Shown: positions 51,064-60,975, numbered from the stretch's first letter. The stretch is DNA of 64,000 bases from Bryobacteraceae bacterium (GCA_041394945.1 JAWKHH010000001.1:806001-870000), one strand, 5' to 3'. Program-made: numbers and translations. The notes: a model not told the origin generated them from the sequence alone.

Positions 51064-53429
51064 GTCGCCTTACCCCACTTCCAGTTCCGAATCTCCGGCA
51101 TGTCTTGGCCGTATTTGTCGATGTACTGCTTGTGGTCGATTAGCTTGTCCTTGACTTGCTGCTTCAGGTAGATGCCTTTGTTGCCGGTCTGCGGCAAGCG
51201 GTTGATTGCGTCCATCACGAGGTGAAAGCGGTCAAGATCGTTCAGCACCGTCATGTCGAAGGGTGTGGTGATGGTGCCCTCTTCCTTGTAGCCGCGGACG
51301 TGGATGTTGTCGTGGTTGGTGCGGCGGTAGGTCAGCCTGTGAATCAACCAAGGGTAGGCATGAAAGGCAAAGATCACCGGCTTGTCCTTGGTGAAGAGCT
51401 CGTCGAAGTCCATGTCGCTCAACCCGTGCGGGTGCTCGGTTTGCGGCTGTAACTTCATGAGGTCGACGACGTTGACCACCCGGATTTTCAGGTCGGGCAG
51501 ATGCTCGCGCATGATGGATACAGCGGCGAGCGTCTCCAGCGTGGGCACGTCGCCGCAGCAGGCCATGACAACGTCGGGCGCAACGCCCTGGTCGTTGCTG
51601 GCCCACTGCCAGATACCGATGCCCGCGGTGCAGTGCTTGACGGCGGCGTCCATCGTCAACCATTGCGGCGCCGGGTGCTTGCCCGCGATCACGACGTTGA
51701 CGTAATGGCGGCTGCGCAGGCAGTGGTCCATCACCGACAGCAGGCAGTTTGCGTCCGGCGGAAGGTAAACACGCACCACTTCGGCCTTCTTGTTCACGAC
51801 GTGGTCGATGAAACCGGGGTCCTGGTGGGTGAATCCGTTGTGGTCCTGGCGCCAGACATGAGAGGCCAGCAGGTAGTTTAACGAGGCGATCTTCCGCCGC
51901 CACGGCAGATCCGACGTGACCTTCAGCCACTTGGCGTGCTGGTTGAACATCGAATCGACGATGTGGATGAACGCCTCGTAGCAATTGAAAAGCCCATGCC
52001 GCCCAGTGAGGAGGTAGCCTTCGAGCCAGCCCTGGCATTGGTGCTCGCTGAGCATTTCCATCACGCGGCCGGAAGGTGCGAGGAATTCATCGTTCGGCGC
52101 TGTTGCGGCATTCCATTGGCGTTGGGTCACTTCGAACAAGGCTTCCAGCCCGTTGGAGATCGTCTCGTCGGGGCCGAAGACCCGGAAGCTCCGCTGTTCA
52201 CGGTTCAGCTTCGCTACATCGCGCAGAAAAGGCCCGAGCACGCGTGTGTCGCCAATGCCGCGCACGCCCGGTGAGGGCACTTCGGCGGCGTAATCGCGGA
52301 AATCCGGCATGCGTAAGTCGCGAAGCAGACTGCCGCCGTTGGCGTGGGGATTCGCGCCCATCCGGCGCTCCCCTTGCGGAGCGAGTTCGGCCAGTTCCGG
52401 TTTCAAGCGGCCGTTTTCATCGAAGAGTTCTTCCGGACGGTAACTCCTCAGCCAGGCGTCGAGCAGCTTGAGATGTTCCGGATCTGTGGCCGAGTCCTTG
52501 ATCGGAACCTGATGCGAACGGAAGGTGCCTTCGATCTGCCTGCCATCGATCACCTTTGGCCCCGTCCAGCCTTTGGGTGAATTGAGGACAATCATCGGCC
52601 AGCGCGGGCGAGTCAGGTTGCCATTCACACGGGCATCATGTTGAATCGCCCTGATCATCTCCACCGAAGTGTCGAGTGTCGCGGCCATGGCCTCATGCAT
52701 CGGCCCGGGCTCGTGACCCTCGACGAAGTAGGGCGTCCACCCGTAGCCGCGCAGCAACTGTTCCAATTCCTCGCGGGTGATACGCGCGAGGAGGGTCGGG
52801 TTGGCAATCTTGTACCCGTTGAGATGGAGGATTGGCAGCACCGCGCCGTCCGTGGCCGGATCGAGAAATTTATTGGAATGCCAGGCCGTGGCTAGCGGTG
52901 CGGTCTCCGCCTCGCCATCGCCGACGACGCAGGCGACGATGAGATCGGGATTGTCGAACACAGCCCCGAACGAATGGCTAAGCGAATAGCCCAGTTCGCC
53001 GCCCTCATGGATCGAACCGGGGCACTCCGGCGATGCGTGGCTGGGAATTCCTCCGGGAAACGAAAACTGAAGGAAGAGCTTCTGAAGCCCGGCTTCGTCC
53101 TGACTGATGTTGGGATAGATCTCACTGTAAGTGCCCTCGAGATAGGTGTTGCCCACCACGGCCGGACCGCCGTGCCCGGGGCCTGAGACGTAGATCATGT
53201 TGAGGTCGTACTTCTTGATGACCCTGTTCAAGTGCGCGTAAATGAAATTCTGCCCAGGAGTAGTGCCCCAGTGTCCCAGCAGCATGTGCTTCACGTCCGC
53301 AATCGTCAGTGGTCGCTTGAGCAGCGGATTGTCGTAGAGATAAATCTGGCCGACCGACAGATAGTTGGCGGCTCGCCAGTAGGCGTCGATCTTGTGGAGC
53401 AGCTCCGGTGTAAGTGAGTTGGTTGTCAT
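51060..53429 (-). CDS. xfp: Xylulose-5-phosphate/fructose-6-phosphate phosphoketolase
   Basis: A 789-residue thiamine-diphosphate enzyme that splits xylulose 5-phosphate or fructose 6-phosphate to acetyl phosphate. Family text is clear: YLYDNPLLKRPLTIADVKHM, LGHWGTTPGQNFIYAHLNRV, YVSGPGHGGPAVVGNTYLEG, the diphosphate site VVGDGEAETAPLATAWHSNK and ASHVWRQDHNGFTHQDPGFI. The full length is right (about 790-800). It is the first enzyme of the pathway whose acetyl phosphate is used by acetate kinase, encoded just upstream with a four-base overlap. It seems undamaged, whereas its two operon neighbours carry disabling changes. Confidence 0.96.
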   Translation of the reverse strand: MTTNSLTPELLHKIDAYWRAANYLSVGQIYLYDNPLLKRPLTIADVKHMLLGHWGTTPGQNFIYAHLNRVIKKYDLNMIYVSGPGHGGPAVVGNTYLEGTYSEIYPNISQDEAGLQKLFLQFSFPGGIPSHASPECPGSIHEGGELGYSLSHSFGAVFDNPDLIVACVVGDGEAETAPLATAWHSNKFLDPATDGAVLPILHLNGYKIANPTLLARITREELEQLLRGYGWTPYFVEGHEPGPMHEAMAATLDTSVEMIRAIQHDARVNGNLTRPRWPMIVLNSPKGWTGPKVIDGRQIEGTFRSHQVPIKDSATDPEHLKLLDAWLRSYRPEELFDENGRLKPELAELAPQGERRMGANPHANGGSLLRDLRMPDFRDYAAEVPSPGVRGIGDTRVLGPFLRDVAKLNREQRSFRVFGPDETISNGLEALFEVTQRQWNAATAPNDEFLAPSGRVMEMLSEHQCQGWLEGYLLTGRHGLFNCYEAFIHIVDSMFNQHAKWLKVTSDLPWRRKIASLNYLLASHVWRQDHNGFTHQDPGFIDHVVNKKAEVVRVYLPPDANCLLSVMDHCLRSRHYVNVVIAGKHPAPQWLTMDAAVKHCTAGIGIWQWASNDQGVAPDVVMACCGDVPTLETLAAVSIMREHLPDLKIRVVNVVDLMKLQPQTEHPHGLSDMDFDELFTKDKPVIFAFHAYPWLIHRLTYRRTNHDNIHVRGYKEEGTITTPFDMTVLNDLDRFHLVMDAINRLPQTGNKGIYLKQQVKDKLIDHKQYIDKYGQDMPEIRNWKWGKAT

Positions 53430-54676
53430 AGCTTAAGTTCTCCGATTGAAGCGAGTTTGAGGACGCGCGTGACGGACCTCGCAATCATGAGCTCTTCATT
53501 GGTGTGGATGACCCGCACTTTGACGCGTCCGGCGTCCGGCGAAATCACCGGCGCATTCTTCGCATTGCGCTTCGGGTTCAGTTCGACGCCAAGAAAGCCC
53601 AGTCCTTCGCAGATGCGCTGCCGGATGACCGGCGCGTTTTCGCCGATGCCCGCGGCGAAGACGAGCACGTCAAGGCCGCCCAGCACCGCGGCGAAAGAGC
53701 CGATCCATTTCTTCACCTGGTAGCAAAATATCTCCACCGCCTCCGCCGCGCGGACATCGGTGGCTTCCCCCTCGCACAAGTCGCGCAGGTCGGAACTCGT
53801 CCCGGAAACTCCGAGCAACCCGGATTCATGGTTCACCATCCGCTGAAACTGTGCGGCAGTCATATGCTCGGTACGCGCCAGGTAGTAAACCAGGCCGGGA
53901 TCCAGGTCACCCGCGCGGGTGCCCATTACCAATCCTGCCGTGGGCGTGAAGCCCATGCTGGTATCGACGCTCTTGCCATGGCGTACAGCGGCCAGGCTTG
54001 CGCCACTGCCGAGATGCGCCAGGATCACGCGGCCCTTCGCGGCAGTGGGGTCGAGGCGGTCGAGTTCCTCCATCAGATAGGCGTAGGACAGGCCGTGGAA
54101 GCCGTAGCGTTCGACACCCTTTGCCGCATAGCGCCTCGGAATCGGCAGTAACTTCGCGACGCTGGGCATGGTGCGGTTAAACGCGGTGTCAAAGCACACC
54201 ACCTGGGGCAGTTTTGGGCTCCGCCGCATGAGTTCCTCGATCAGCCCAAGTTCGCGCGGCAGATGGTCAGGGGCATACTGCGTGTTGCGGTGTAGTTCCG
54301 CGAGTAGTTTCGGCGTGACCCGCGCCGGTTCAGAATGTTTGATCCCATGCACCACGCGGTGCCCCGCGGCCTTGACCGACGCGAAGACCGGCTGCGCCTC
54401 GAGCCAGTCCAGCAGAAAACTTACTGCCGTGCGGTGGTCGGATGCGGCCAGCCGGAAGGGGACCTACGGTCTTCCAGCCGAATCGTTGACCGTCAAGTTC
54501 GTGCCGCTTTGACCGATGCGATCCACCTTCCCATCGAGCCACCGCCGCAGCGTTTCGCCAACCTCATAAACCGAGAATCGTATGCTCGACGAGCCCCCGT
54601 TTATCGTTAGAAGAGAAAACGGCTCGCGGCTTGCCTCGACGGTCTTGTGCATTACCTTTACGTCTGAATTAATCAT
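53426..54676 (-). pseudogene. ackA: Acetate kinase with an in-frame TAG stop
   Basis: The whole 417-codon frame is present: start MINSDVKVMHKTVEASREPF, SLLTINGGSSSIRFSVYEVG (phosphate-binding N-terminus), NDSAGRP, then a stop codon TAG at 54464-54466, and at once in the same frame VPFRLAASDHRTAVSFLLDW through HRVVHGIKHSEPARVT and the remainder (VERYGFHGLSYAYLMEELDR, HLGSGASLAAVRHGKSVDTS, FAAGIGENAPVIRQR). A single-base change makes the stop; nothing else is wrong. Either the gene is dead, there is read-through, or the base is a sequencing error. Without it, this kinase would complete the acetyl phosphate-to-ATP step after phosphoketolase. Confidence 0.88.
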
Positions 54677-54712
54677 TGATGGACATGCCAGGATTCTGTT
54701 CGCATGACACGG

Positions 54713-56854
54713 TCAGTTATTCAATCTGAGCAGTCGCGCGTTGATGGCGACTATCGCAGTGCTCGCGGACATCAGCACCGCGCCCAGCGCGGGAGTGAGC
54801 AGCACGCCCCACGCGAATAGCGCTCCGGCCGCCAGCGGAATGGCGACGACGTTGTAGCCCGTAGCCCAGAGAAGGTTCTGAATCATTTTTTTATATGTGG
54901 CGCGAGAAAGCTGCACGATAGCCACGACATCGAGCGGATTGCTCCGCACCAAAATGACATCGGCGGTCTCGACCGCCACATCGGAACCGGCTCCGATGGC
55001 GATCCCCACATCGGCCTGCGCCAGCGCTGGGGCATCGTTCACGCCGTCGCCAGTCATGGCCACTAAAACACCTCGCGATTGGACCTCCTTGACTTTGGCA
55101 GCTTTGTCCTGAGGCAGAACTTCGGCGAAGTATTCATCAAGCCCGACTTGGTCCGAGACCCATTTTGCAGTCGCTTTGTTATCGCCGGTGAGCATCATGC
55201 AGCGGATGTTCAACGCCTTAAGCGCATCGATGGCTTGCTTCGCCTCGGGCCGGACGATGTCGGCCAAAGCGATCGCTCCTTTCAACTTCCCGTCAACGAG
55301 GACAAATACGACCGTCTTGCCTTGGGCCTGTAGTGGCTCGATGCGCTTGTCGCTTAGATCGATGTTCTGTTCACGCACGAAACCCGGGCTAACAACCTTG
55401 ACCTCTCTGCCCTCGACCCTTCCTTCGGCGCCTTTGCCCGGGATACCTCTAAAGTTTTCGACGGGCACCTTCTTTTCCGAGGAAGCGGCAATAGCCTTGG
55501 CGATGGGATGTTCGGAACTCGCGTCGACGGAGGCCGCGTACTTGCGTAGCGTTTCTTCGTCGATGTCCTGCGCAAGCAGCAGTGTGTCAGTCACGCCAAA
55601 GCGCCCTTCGGTAAGCGTGCCCGTCTTGTCAAAAATGATGGCCTGCAGTTTCCGCGCGGATTCGAAAGAAACGCGATTACGAATTAGCAGGCCATTTTTC
55701 GCGGCCAGCGCCGTAGAGACGGCCACTACCAGCGGCACGGCAAGGCCCAAGGCGTGCGGGCAGGCAATGACCATGACGGTGACGGTGCGTTCGATGGCGA
55801 ATGCGAATTCCCTCTCCATGAGAACCAGCCAGATAACGAAGGTGATCACACCGCCCCCCAAGGCGATAATAGTGAGCCACAGCGCCGCGGTGTTGGCGAG
55901 ATCCTGTGTTTTCGATTTGCTTTCCTGGGCCTGTTTGACGAGATCAATGACCTGCGATAGGAATGAATCCTTGCCGGTGCCCTTGACCTCGATGGTCAAC
56001 GAACCTTCCCCGTTGATGGCGCCGCCAATCACCTTGCCGCCGACCTTCTTGGCAACCGGGGATGACTCCCCTGTGAGCATCGCCTCGTTGACGGAACTCT
56101 CCCCGGCCACAATGACACCGTCTGCGGGAATCTTCTCACCGGGCTTGATGAGGACTTTGTCGTCCACCGCCAATTCGTTCAGCGGCACGTCCTTCACGCT
56201 GCCGTCGGGCATGAGCTTGTGCGCGTCGGAGGGCATCAATTTGGCCAACTCCTCCAGCGCCCGCGAAGCGCCCATCACGGACCTCATTTCAATCCAATGC
56301 CCGAGCAACATGATGTCGATGAGCGAGGCCAGTTCCCAGAAGAACATCTTGCCGGTCAGGCCGAACACCACGGCACTGCTGTAAAGATATGCCGTGGCGA
56401 TCGCGACGGAGATGAGCGTCATCATCCCGGGACGGCGGGACTTGAGTTCGCCGAAAAACCCTTTGAGAAACGGCCAGCCACCATACCAAAAGACCGCGGA
56501 AGAAAGCCCGAACAACACGTAAAAGTCGCCGGGAAAACGGATGGCTTCGCGCATCCCCGCCAGCGCTTGAAGCATCGGCGACAGGGCGAGAATCGGCAGG
56601 GTGATGGCCAGCGAGATCCAGAACCGTTTCCGGAAATCCGCCGCCATGTCAGCATGATCGTCGTGGTGGTCATGGTTGCCCGGATGGTCGGAGCCTGCAT
56701 GCGGCATTTGAGCTTCGGCCTCCAGCCAATTCTGCTCGGCATGCCCTTGTGGCATACCCTCTTTTAGATAGATCGCGTATGCTTTCTTGGCCACCTCGTC
56801 CTGCGCAGGCTCAATGTCGGGAGTATTTTTGGTTGGGTGTTCGTGTTCGTTCAT
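54713..56854 (-). CDS. copB: CopB-type copper-translocating P-type ATPase with N-terminal DUF2934
   Basis: A 713-residue P1B ATPase. N-terminus: a DUF2934-like helix pair (VAKKAYAIYLKEGMPQGHAE, about 21-50) followed by a His-rich stretch (HAGSDHPGNHDHHDDHADM) in place of CxxC metal-binding domains. Motifs: membrane CPH (TVMVIACPHALGLAVPLV), phosphorylation AIIFDKTGTLTEGRF, TGES (NEAMLTGESSPVAKK) and the hinge MTGDGVNDAPALAQADVG. The CPH motif is that of CopB-like Cu/Ag exporters, as opposed to CPC. It overlaps the M48 gene by four bases and lies 36 bases upstream of acetate kinase. Confidence 0.93.
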   Translation of the reverse strand: MNEHEHPTKNTPDIEPAQDEVAKKAYAIYLKEGMPQGHAEQNWLEAEAQMPHAGSDHPGNHDHHDDHADMAADFRKRFWISLAITLPILALSPMLQALAGMREAIRFPGDFYVLFGLSSAVFWYGGWPFLKGFFGELKSRRPGMMTLISVAIATAYLYSSAVVFGLTGKMFFWELASLIDIMLLGHWIEMRSVMGASRALEELAKLMPSDAHKLMPDGSVKDVPLNELAVDDKVLIKPGEKIPADGVIVAGESSVNEAMLTGESSPVAKKVGGKVIGGAINGEGSLTIEVKGTGKDSFLSQVIDLVKQAQESKSKTQDLANTAALWLTIIALGGGVITFVIWLVLMEREFAFAIERTVTVMVIACPHALGLAVPLVVAVSTALAAKNGLLIRNRVSFESARKLQAIIFDKTGTLTEGRFGVTDTLLLAQDIDEETLRKYAASVDASSEHPIAKAIAASSEKKVPVENFRGIPGKGAEGRVEGREVKVVSPGFVREQNIDLSDKRIEPLQAQGKTVVFVLVDGKLKGAIALADIVRPEAKQAIDALKALNIRCMMLTGDNKATAKWVSDQVGLDEYFAEVLPQDKAAKVKEVQSRGVLVAMTGDGVNDAPALAQADVGIAIGAGSDVAVETADVILVRSNPLDVVAIVQLSRATYKKMIQNLLWATGYNVVAIPLAAGALFAWGVLLTPALGAVLMSASTAIVAINARLLRLNN

Positions 56855-58818
56855 AAAGCGGCTCCGGTCATTTCAGAAATTTGCACAAACGGCGGGATCG
56901 GACAATCCAGCGTGTCGGCGACGGCGCGGAGCAATTCGGCTTCGCGTTCCTGGATCAAGCCGTCCGCGCCGACGACATGCACACAGGCTTCGATTAACTT
57001 CTTTTTGATTTGCGGTACGGCCAACGCGAGGCGATCGAGCGCGGTATCCAGTTGTTCCAGCCCGCTCTCTTCGCGTGGCAGGAGTTGCAGCCCATCTACC
57101 TTCGCACCTAGATAGGGTGCACCCGTCTGGAATGCCTTTTTGATTTCGCTGGCCTTGCTACTGCTGGCGTTCGCCAGCGCGGAGAGCACGACGCCGCAAT
57201 CCCGTACCAGCGGCTTGAGCGTGTGGTATTGAATGGACGTCGAGTGGGTTTTGCCCAACGGCGCGAGGTGGCGGCGGACGATTTTCTGTAGGACGAATTC
57301 AAAGACTTCAATCTGCTCGTCACTCTCAATCAGCCATTGCAACGCCTGGCTGAATTGCTGGAACTCGTCGGGCCGAAGTTGACGCAGCGCGGGCAACGCT
57401 AGGTTCGCGAGCGGAAGCCGCACGCGCGCGACGACGGGCGCGACTTCAGGCCAGAGCGCGGCGGTTGCTTCGCTAACCCCCGGCGCGGTTCGCTCGGCGA
57501 GTTCGGTGAGTTGCTTCGCCCGCAAGGCTTCGTTCCGACTGAGGAGCATCGCGTAAACCAGCGCGGTGGCGTCGAGCGGTTCGCGGGCGGCGGATTGGAT
57601 CTTTCCGGAGAACGAAGTCCGTAAATCCTCGGCGTAGCGCAACTGCAGCGGCGTCGGCTTGCCCAGGTTCGGCAGCACGGCTCCTGCCTGAACGGCGTTG
57701 GAAGCGAGGCCAGCGGTGCCACTCGGCGCGCCTGCCATCCGAAGAATCGGCGGAAACGGGAATCGTGACGGCGGCGGCTTCAACGCCGCGTGCGGAGATT
57801 CGGCTTCAACCGCGGTAACACCGCCTTCCTTGAACTTTCCATCCCAGCCTGGATCGATAGCGCGGATGCGTTCGTCAAGTGGCGGGTGGGTGGCCAACAT
57901 CCCGAGGAATGGTTTGCTTAGGCCGTTTCCGAAGAACATATGGCTGGCTTCACCGGCGTGAGGGGACTCAACCCGTGAGCCGACGCCGCCGATTTTTTGT
58001 AGCGCCCCGGAGAGCCCCGCCGGATTGCGGGTGAACTGAACCGAGGAGGCATCCGCCAGAAACTCCCGTTGGCGGCTGAGCGCGGACTGGATGAGCCGGC
58101 CGAAGAAAACGCCGATCGCGCCGATGACGATCAGAGCAAGTCCCAGGAGCATCATGGGATTCTTGTCCCTGCTGCGGCTGCGCGAGTAGAGCAGGATACG
58201 GCCGATCACAGCGAGGCACAGGATGCCGAAGATGACTCCCATGAGGCGGAGATTCAGCCGCATGTCGCCATTGAGGATATGACTAAATTCGTGGCCGATG
58301 ACGCCCTGCAACCGATCGCGGCTAAGCAACGTCATGCAACCGCGCGTGACGCCGATGGCGGCGCCGCTCGGAGAGTGACCGGCGGCAAAGGCGTTGATGC
58401 CTTCTTCGTCGTCGAGCACATAAATCTTCGGGACGGGCACGCCGGAGGCGATGGCCATTTCCTCTATGACGTTCCGCAGTTTGCGCTCATCGGGATTGGT
58501 CGTGTTGGAGTTGACGAGACGTCCGCCGAGCGATTCGGCGACGTCGCTGCCGCCCTTGCCCAACACCGCGGTTTTGTAGAGGCTGCCGATCACGATGACG
58601 CCGAGCGTGCCCAGCGCGACGTTTAAGAAAAGCCTGGGATCCCACAGGACGAGTTCGCGCGCCGGATCGCCAGTCTGCTGTTGGGACTGGGCGCCGTAGA
58701 AAATCAGCAGACTAGCGATATAAACCGACGCGATGATGCACGCGACGGCGATCACGAAGTAGACCACCAGCAGCTTTGTGTTCTTCCTGGCTTTGTCCTG
58801 ATGCTCGAAAAAATCCAT
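56851..58818 (-). CDS. M48 family (HtpX-like) membrane metallopeptidase with C-terminal extension
   Basis: A 655-residue membrane peptidase. Two N-terminal membrane helices (LLVVYFVIAVACIIASVYIA; NVALGTLGVIVIGSL) precede the zinc motif GVIGHEFSHILNGDM (HEFSH at 176-180) and the third ligand region (about 255-260, SRQREFLADASSVQFTRNPA). Two more membrane helices lie in between. Beyond the peptidase domain (about residue 330) come some 320 extra residues with a TerB-like end (LIEACVHVVGADGLIQEREA). M48 and LemA proteins often occur together, and LemA lies 90 bases upstream. Its role is presumably membrane protein quality control. Confidence 0.9.
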   Translation of the reverse strand: MDFFEHQDKARKNTKLLVVYFVIAVACIIASVYIASLLIFYGAQSQQQTGDPARELVLWDPRLFLNVALGTLGVIVIGSLYKTAVLGKGGSDVAESLGGRLVNSNTTNPDERKLRNVIEEMAIASGVPVPKIYVLDDEEGINAFAAGHSPSGAAIGVTRGCMTLLSRDRLQGVIGHEFSHILNGDMRLNLRLMGVIFGILCLAVIGRILLYSRSRSRDKNPMMLLGLALIVIGAIGVFFGRLIQSALSRQREFLADASSVQFTRNPAGLSGALQKIGGVGSRVESPHAGEASHMFFGNGLSKPFLGMLATHPPLDERIRAIDPGWDGKFKEGGVTAVEAESPHAALKPPPSRFPFPPILRMAGAPSGTAGLASNAVQAGAVLPNLGKPTPLQLRYAEDLRTSFSGKIQSAAREPLDATALVYAMLLSRNEALRAKQLTELAERTAPGVSEATAALWPEVAPVVARVRLPLANLALPALRQLRPDEFQQFSQALQWLIESDEQIEVFEFVLQKIVRRHLAPLGKTHSTSIQYHTLKPLVRDCGVVLSALANASSSKASEIKKAFQTGAPYLGAKVDGLQLLPREESGLEQLDTALDRLALAVPQIKKKLIEACVHVVGADGLIQEREAELLRAVADTLDCPIPPFVQISEMTGAAL

Positions 58819-58908
58819 TCACGCACATCCTTGAAGAACGTTAAAGCGTCAAATTGCCTTGGTGCCTAACGCTTCACCGGTTCCAACAGGCTAATGTTCT
58901 AAACCTCC

Positions 58909-59511
58909 TCATGAGAACGAAACCGCCGGCGCCTCCCGTTGCTCCAGCTTCTCGATGACGAACAGCTCGGCGGGGGCGAATTGGAACGCCGAGGCGATAA
59001 CAGTGCTCGGAAACACCTCGCGGCGGGTGTTGTAGGCCATCACCGAGTCGTTATATGCCTGCCGGGCGAAGGAGACTTTGTTTTCCGTCGAGGTCAGTTC
59101 TTCCATCAGGCTCAGCATGGTCGTGTTCGCCTTGAGGTCGGGATACGCCTCGGAAAGTGCGAAGAGGCGACCGAGCGTGCCGGTGAGCGTGCCTTCGGCC
59201 TTGGCGAGTTGCTTCATGGCGGCGGGGTCGCCAGGATTGGCGGCGGCGCCTGCGTTGGCCGACGACGCGGCATTGCGCGCAGCGATGACGGCCTCGAGGG
59301 TGCCGCGTTCGTGTTTGATGTAACCCTTCGCGGTCTCCACCAGATTCGGAATCAGGTCGTAACGCCGCTTGAGCTGTACGTCAATTTGCGCGAAGGCGTT
59401 CTTAAACCGGTTGCGCAGCGAGACGAGTTTGTTGTAGATGCCGACAGCAAACATCGCCGCAATCAACACCAGCCCAACCAGCACGATGATGGTAATGAGT
59501 AATGGAGTCAT
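58909..59511 (-). CDS. lemA: LemA family protein
   Basis: A 200-residue LemA protein. One N-terminal membrane helix (LLITIIVLVGLVLIAAMFAV) is followed by the conserved NRFKNAFAQIDVQLKRRYDL and IPNLVETAKGYIKHERGTLE, and further down AEGTLTGTLGRLFALSEAYP, DLKANTTMLSLMEELTSTEN and FARQAYNDSVMAYNTRREVF. The match extends over the full family length. LemA partners with HtpX-like M48 proteins in many bacteria, and the M48 gene is the next one downstream. Confidence 0.95.
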   Translation of the reverse strand: MTPLLITIIVLVGLVLIAAMFAVGIYNKLVSLRNRFKNAFAQIDVQLKRRYDLIPNLVETAKGYIKHERGTLEAVIAARNAASSANAGAAANPGDPAAMKQLAKAEGTLTGTLGRLFALSEAYPDLKANTTMLSLMEELTSTENKVSFARQAYNDSVMAYNTRREVFPSTVIASAFQFAPAELFVIEKLEQREAPAVSFS

Positions 59512-59695
59512 AACAGTTTCTTTTCCTTGTTACTTTCAGAGTAGCCAGCCAAGGCCGGCGCCGTCCTGCTGCGCTCTCTTTGTAGGAAGCCTTCCGCATG
59601 TCGGCCACATTTTCGCTTTGTCCACCTCTGAATGTGCCGGCGAGTGGGCGTTGTGAGACGGGCTGGGAGTTTGCATTACTTGAGCCATGAGCCAA

Positions 59696-60106
59696 TCAGC
59701 CTGATGCCGCCTCCTTCATGATTTTGACGATCGTGTCCTCCACTTCCCGCGCCACGCCTTCAAGTTGTGGCGTATGGAACATCGCCAGCAGAGTGGTTGG
59801 CTTCAAAGTGGCCAGAATGGCTTTACCGTTCTCCTCGTAAATGGAGATCCGGCACGGCAGCGCCGTGGAGACGCTCATGTCCTGGTCGAGAACCTTCTTC
59901 GCTTGTTGCGGCTGACAGACCTCGAAGATCAGGCATCGACGTTCGAACTCCACGCCCTTTTTCGCCATGGTCTCCTTGAGGTTGTGAACCTGCATGACGC
60001 CGAAGTGATTGGCCTGGACCGCGGCCTGGAGAGCAGTCGCGGCGTCACTCACAGATTTGTCAGTAGATACTTTGACCAGCACGGTTTTCCTTACCTGTGA
60101 CTTCAC
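59696..60106 (-). CDS. DUF302 domain protein
   Basis: A 136-residue cytoplasmic protein with the DUF302 pattern: VSDAATALQAAVQANHFGVM, then HNLKETMAKKGVEFERRCLI and FEVCQPQQAKKVLDQDMSVS, TALPCRISIYEENGKAILAT. The conserved C-x-P-cluster (EVCQP and ALPCRISIY) is retained. These proteins often accompany metal or sulfur genes; the function is not established. The 35-residue membrane protein is encoded 22 bases upstream in the same direction. Confidence 0.9.
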   Translation of the reverse strand: MKSQVRKTVLVKVSTDKSVSDAATALQAAVQANHFGVMQVHNLKETMAKKGVEFERRCLIFEVCQPQQAKKVLDQDMSVSTALPCRISIYEENGKAILATLKPTTLLAMFHTPQLEGVAREVEDTIVKIMKEAASG

Positions 60107-60127
60107 GAACGGATCGCGAAAGCACGA

Positions 60128-60235
60128 TTATTTCTTGGACGCCTTGTTAATCAAGACGACCAGCAGAACCACGACCAGCACACCGATCACCGTCCAAATC
60201 CACATTCCTCCGCCCAACCATCCGTCGTGGTTCAT
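60128..60235 (-). CDS. 35-residue single-helix membrane protein
   Basis: The frame reads MNHDGWLGGGMWIWTVIGVL then VVVLLVVLINKASKK. It has a Gly/Trp-rich start, one hydrophobic helix and a lysine tail, the look of a small inner-membrane protein. It lies 22 bases in front of the DUF302 gene, with GGAG nine bases before the ATG. It is too short for most annotation cut-offs. Function unknown. Confidence 0.55.
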   Translation of the reverse strand: MNHDGWLGGGMWIWTVIGVLVVVLLVVLINKASKK

Positions 60236-60582
60236 CGTGAATCTCCTTTGCTAGTGGCGTCGGCTTTGTGATTCACCAGAACAGTGGCAATATCAATGCA
60301 CGCTGCAGCACCAACCTCCTCCTATGAGGAAAACCATCTGGCCCTGGCCGTTGCCAACCTGCGCCTCGGTGCTCCATCCGGCTCATGCCGGTGATCTGTT
60401 CAAAGCGATCATCCGACGGACAGTACCGGAACATGCCTGACCATGAACGGTCACTTGACCAACGCGGGCGGCCCTTGACGGCTCAGACCCGGCGCCGTGT
60501 TCGATGGCGGATGGCCGCCGAAGTGATGCCTGACGGTTCGCCGCACGTTAATTCTTGCACTTGCTGTGCCAAAAAAAAGCTA

Positions 60583-60672
60583 AGGTCGGCCGTGGCTCGG
60601 GGGGGACTGTGCCTGCGGAGGCCCCATCTGGCGGTCGCGAAAGCACCGGGCTGCCGCAAGTGACGTAGCGGC
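60583..60672. repeat. Imperfect GC-rich repeat, copy 1
   Basis: Shares with copy 2 the blocks TCGGCCGTG, GACTGTGCCTGCGG (here GGACTGTGCCTGCGG), CGCGAAAG and GGGCTGCCGCAA. It ends in a potential hairpin GCCGC...GCGGC. The spacing between blocks differs by one base from copy 2, so it is not preserved coding sequence. Confidence 0.55.
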
Positions 60673-60890
60673 TCGGCCGACCTGGTCGCGTGTCTATAAA
60701 TCGTTGCCGTTTGGAGGCCTCCCAAAGCCACGGCACCTGCCCGTTCGGGCGTTTGGCCGGTTACCGCGTTGGAATATTACATCCACGAGACTTCCGGTCC
60801 TTCACATGTTCCGTGGGGAGGTTGACCGCTGTCGTCGAATGTCGGATCACAGGAACGTTAGCGGGTTGCCCTGAGCCACCGGAGGCGCCC

Positions 60891-60975
60891 AGGCTCGGCC
60901 GTGTGCGGGTGACTGTGCCTGCGGTACTCCCCGCCTGGTGGACGCGAAAGAACTGGGCTGCCGCAAATGCGGCGA
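60891..60975. repeat. Imperfect GC-rich repeat, copy 2
   Basis: Same blocks as copy 1, in the same order and orientation. The terminal hairpin here is GCCGC-AAAT-GCGGC (5-base stem, perfect), whereas copy 1 has a ten-base loop. The stem is kept while the loop differs, which hints at a structured RNA or palindromic element. Confidence 0.55.

Noticed and set aside
60583..60975. c-di-GMP (GEMM) riboswitch
   Set aside because: A GACGC-AAAG-like block is seen, but the conserved GGCAAACC core and the rest of the consensus are missing.
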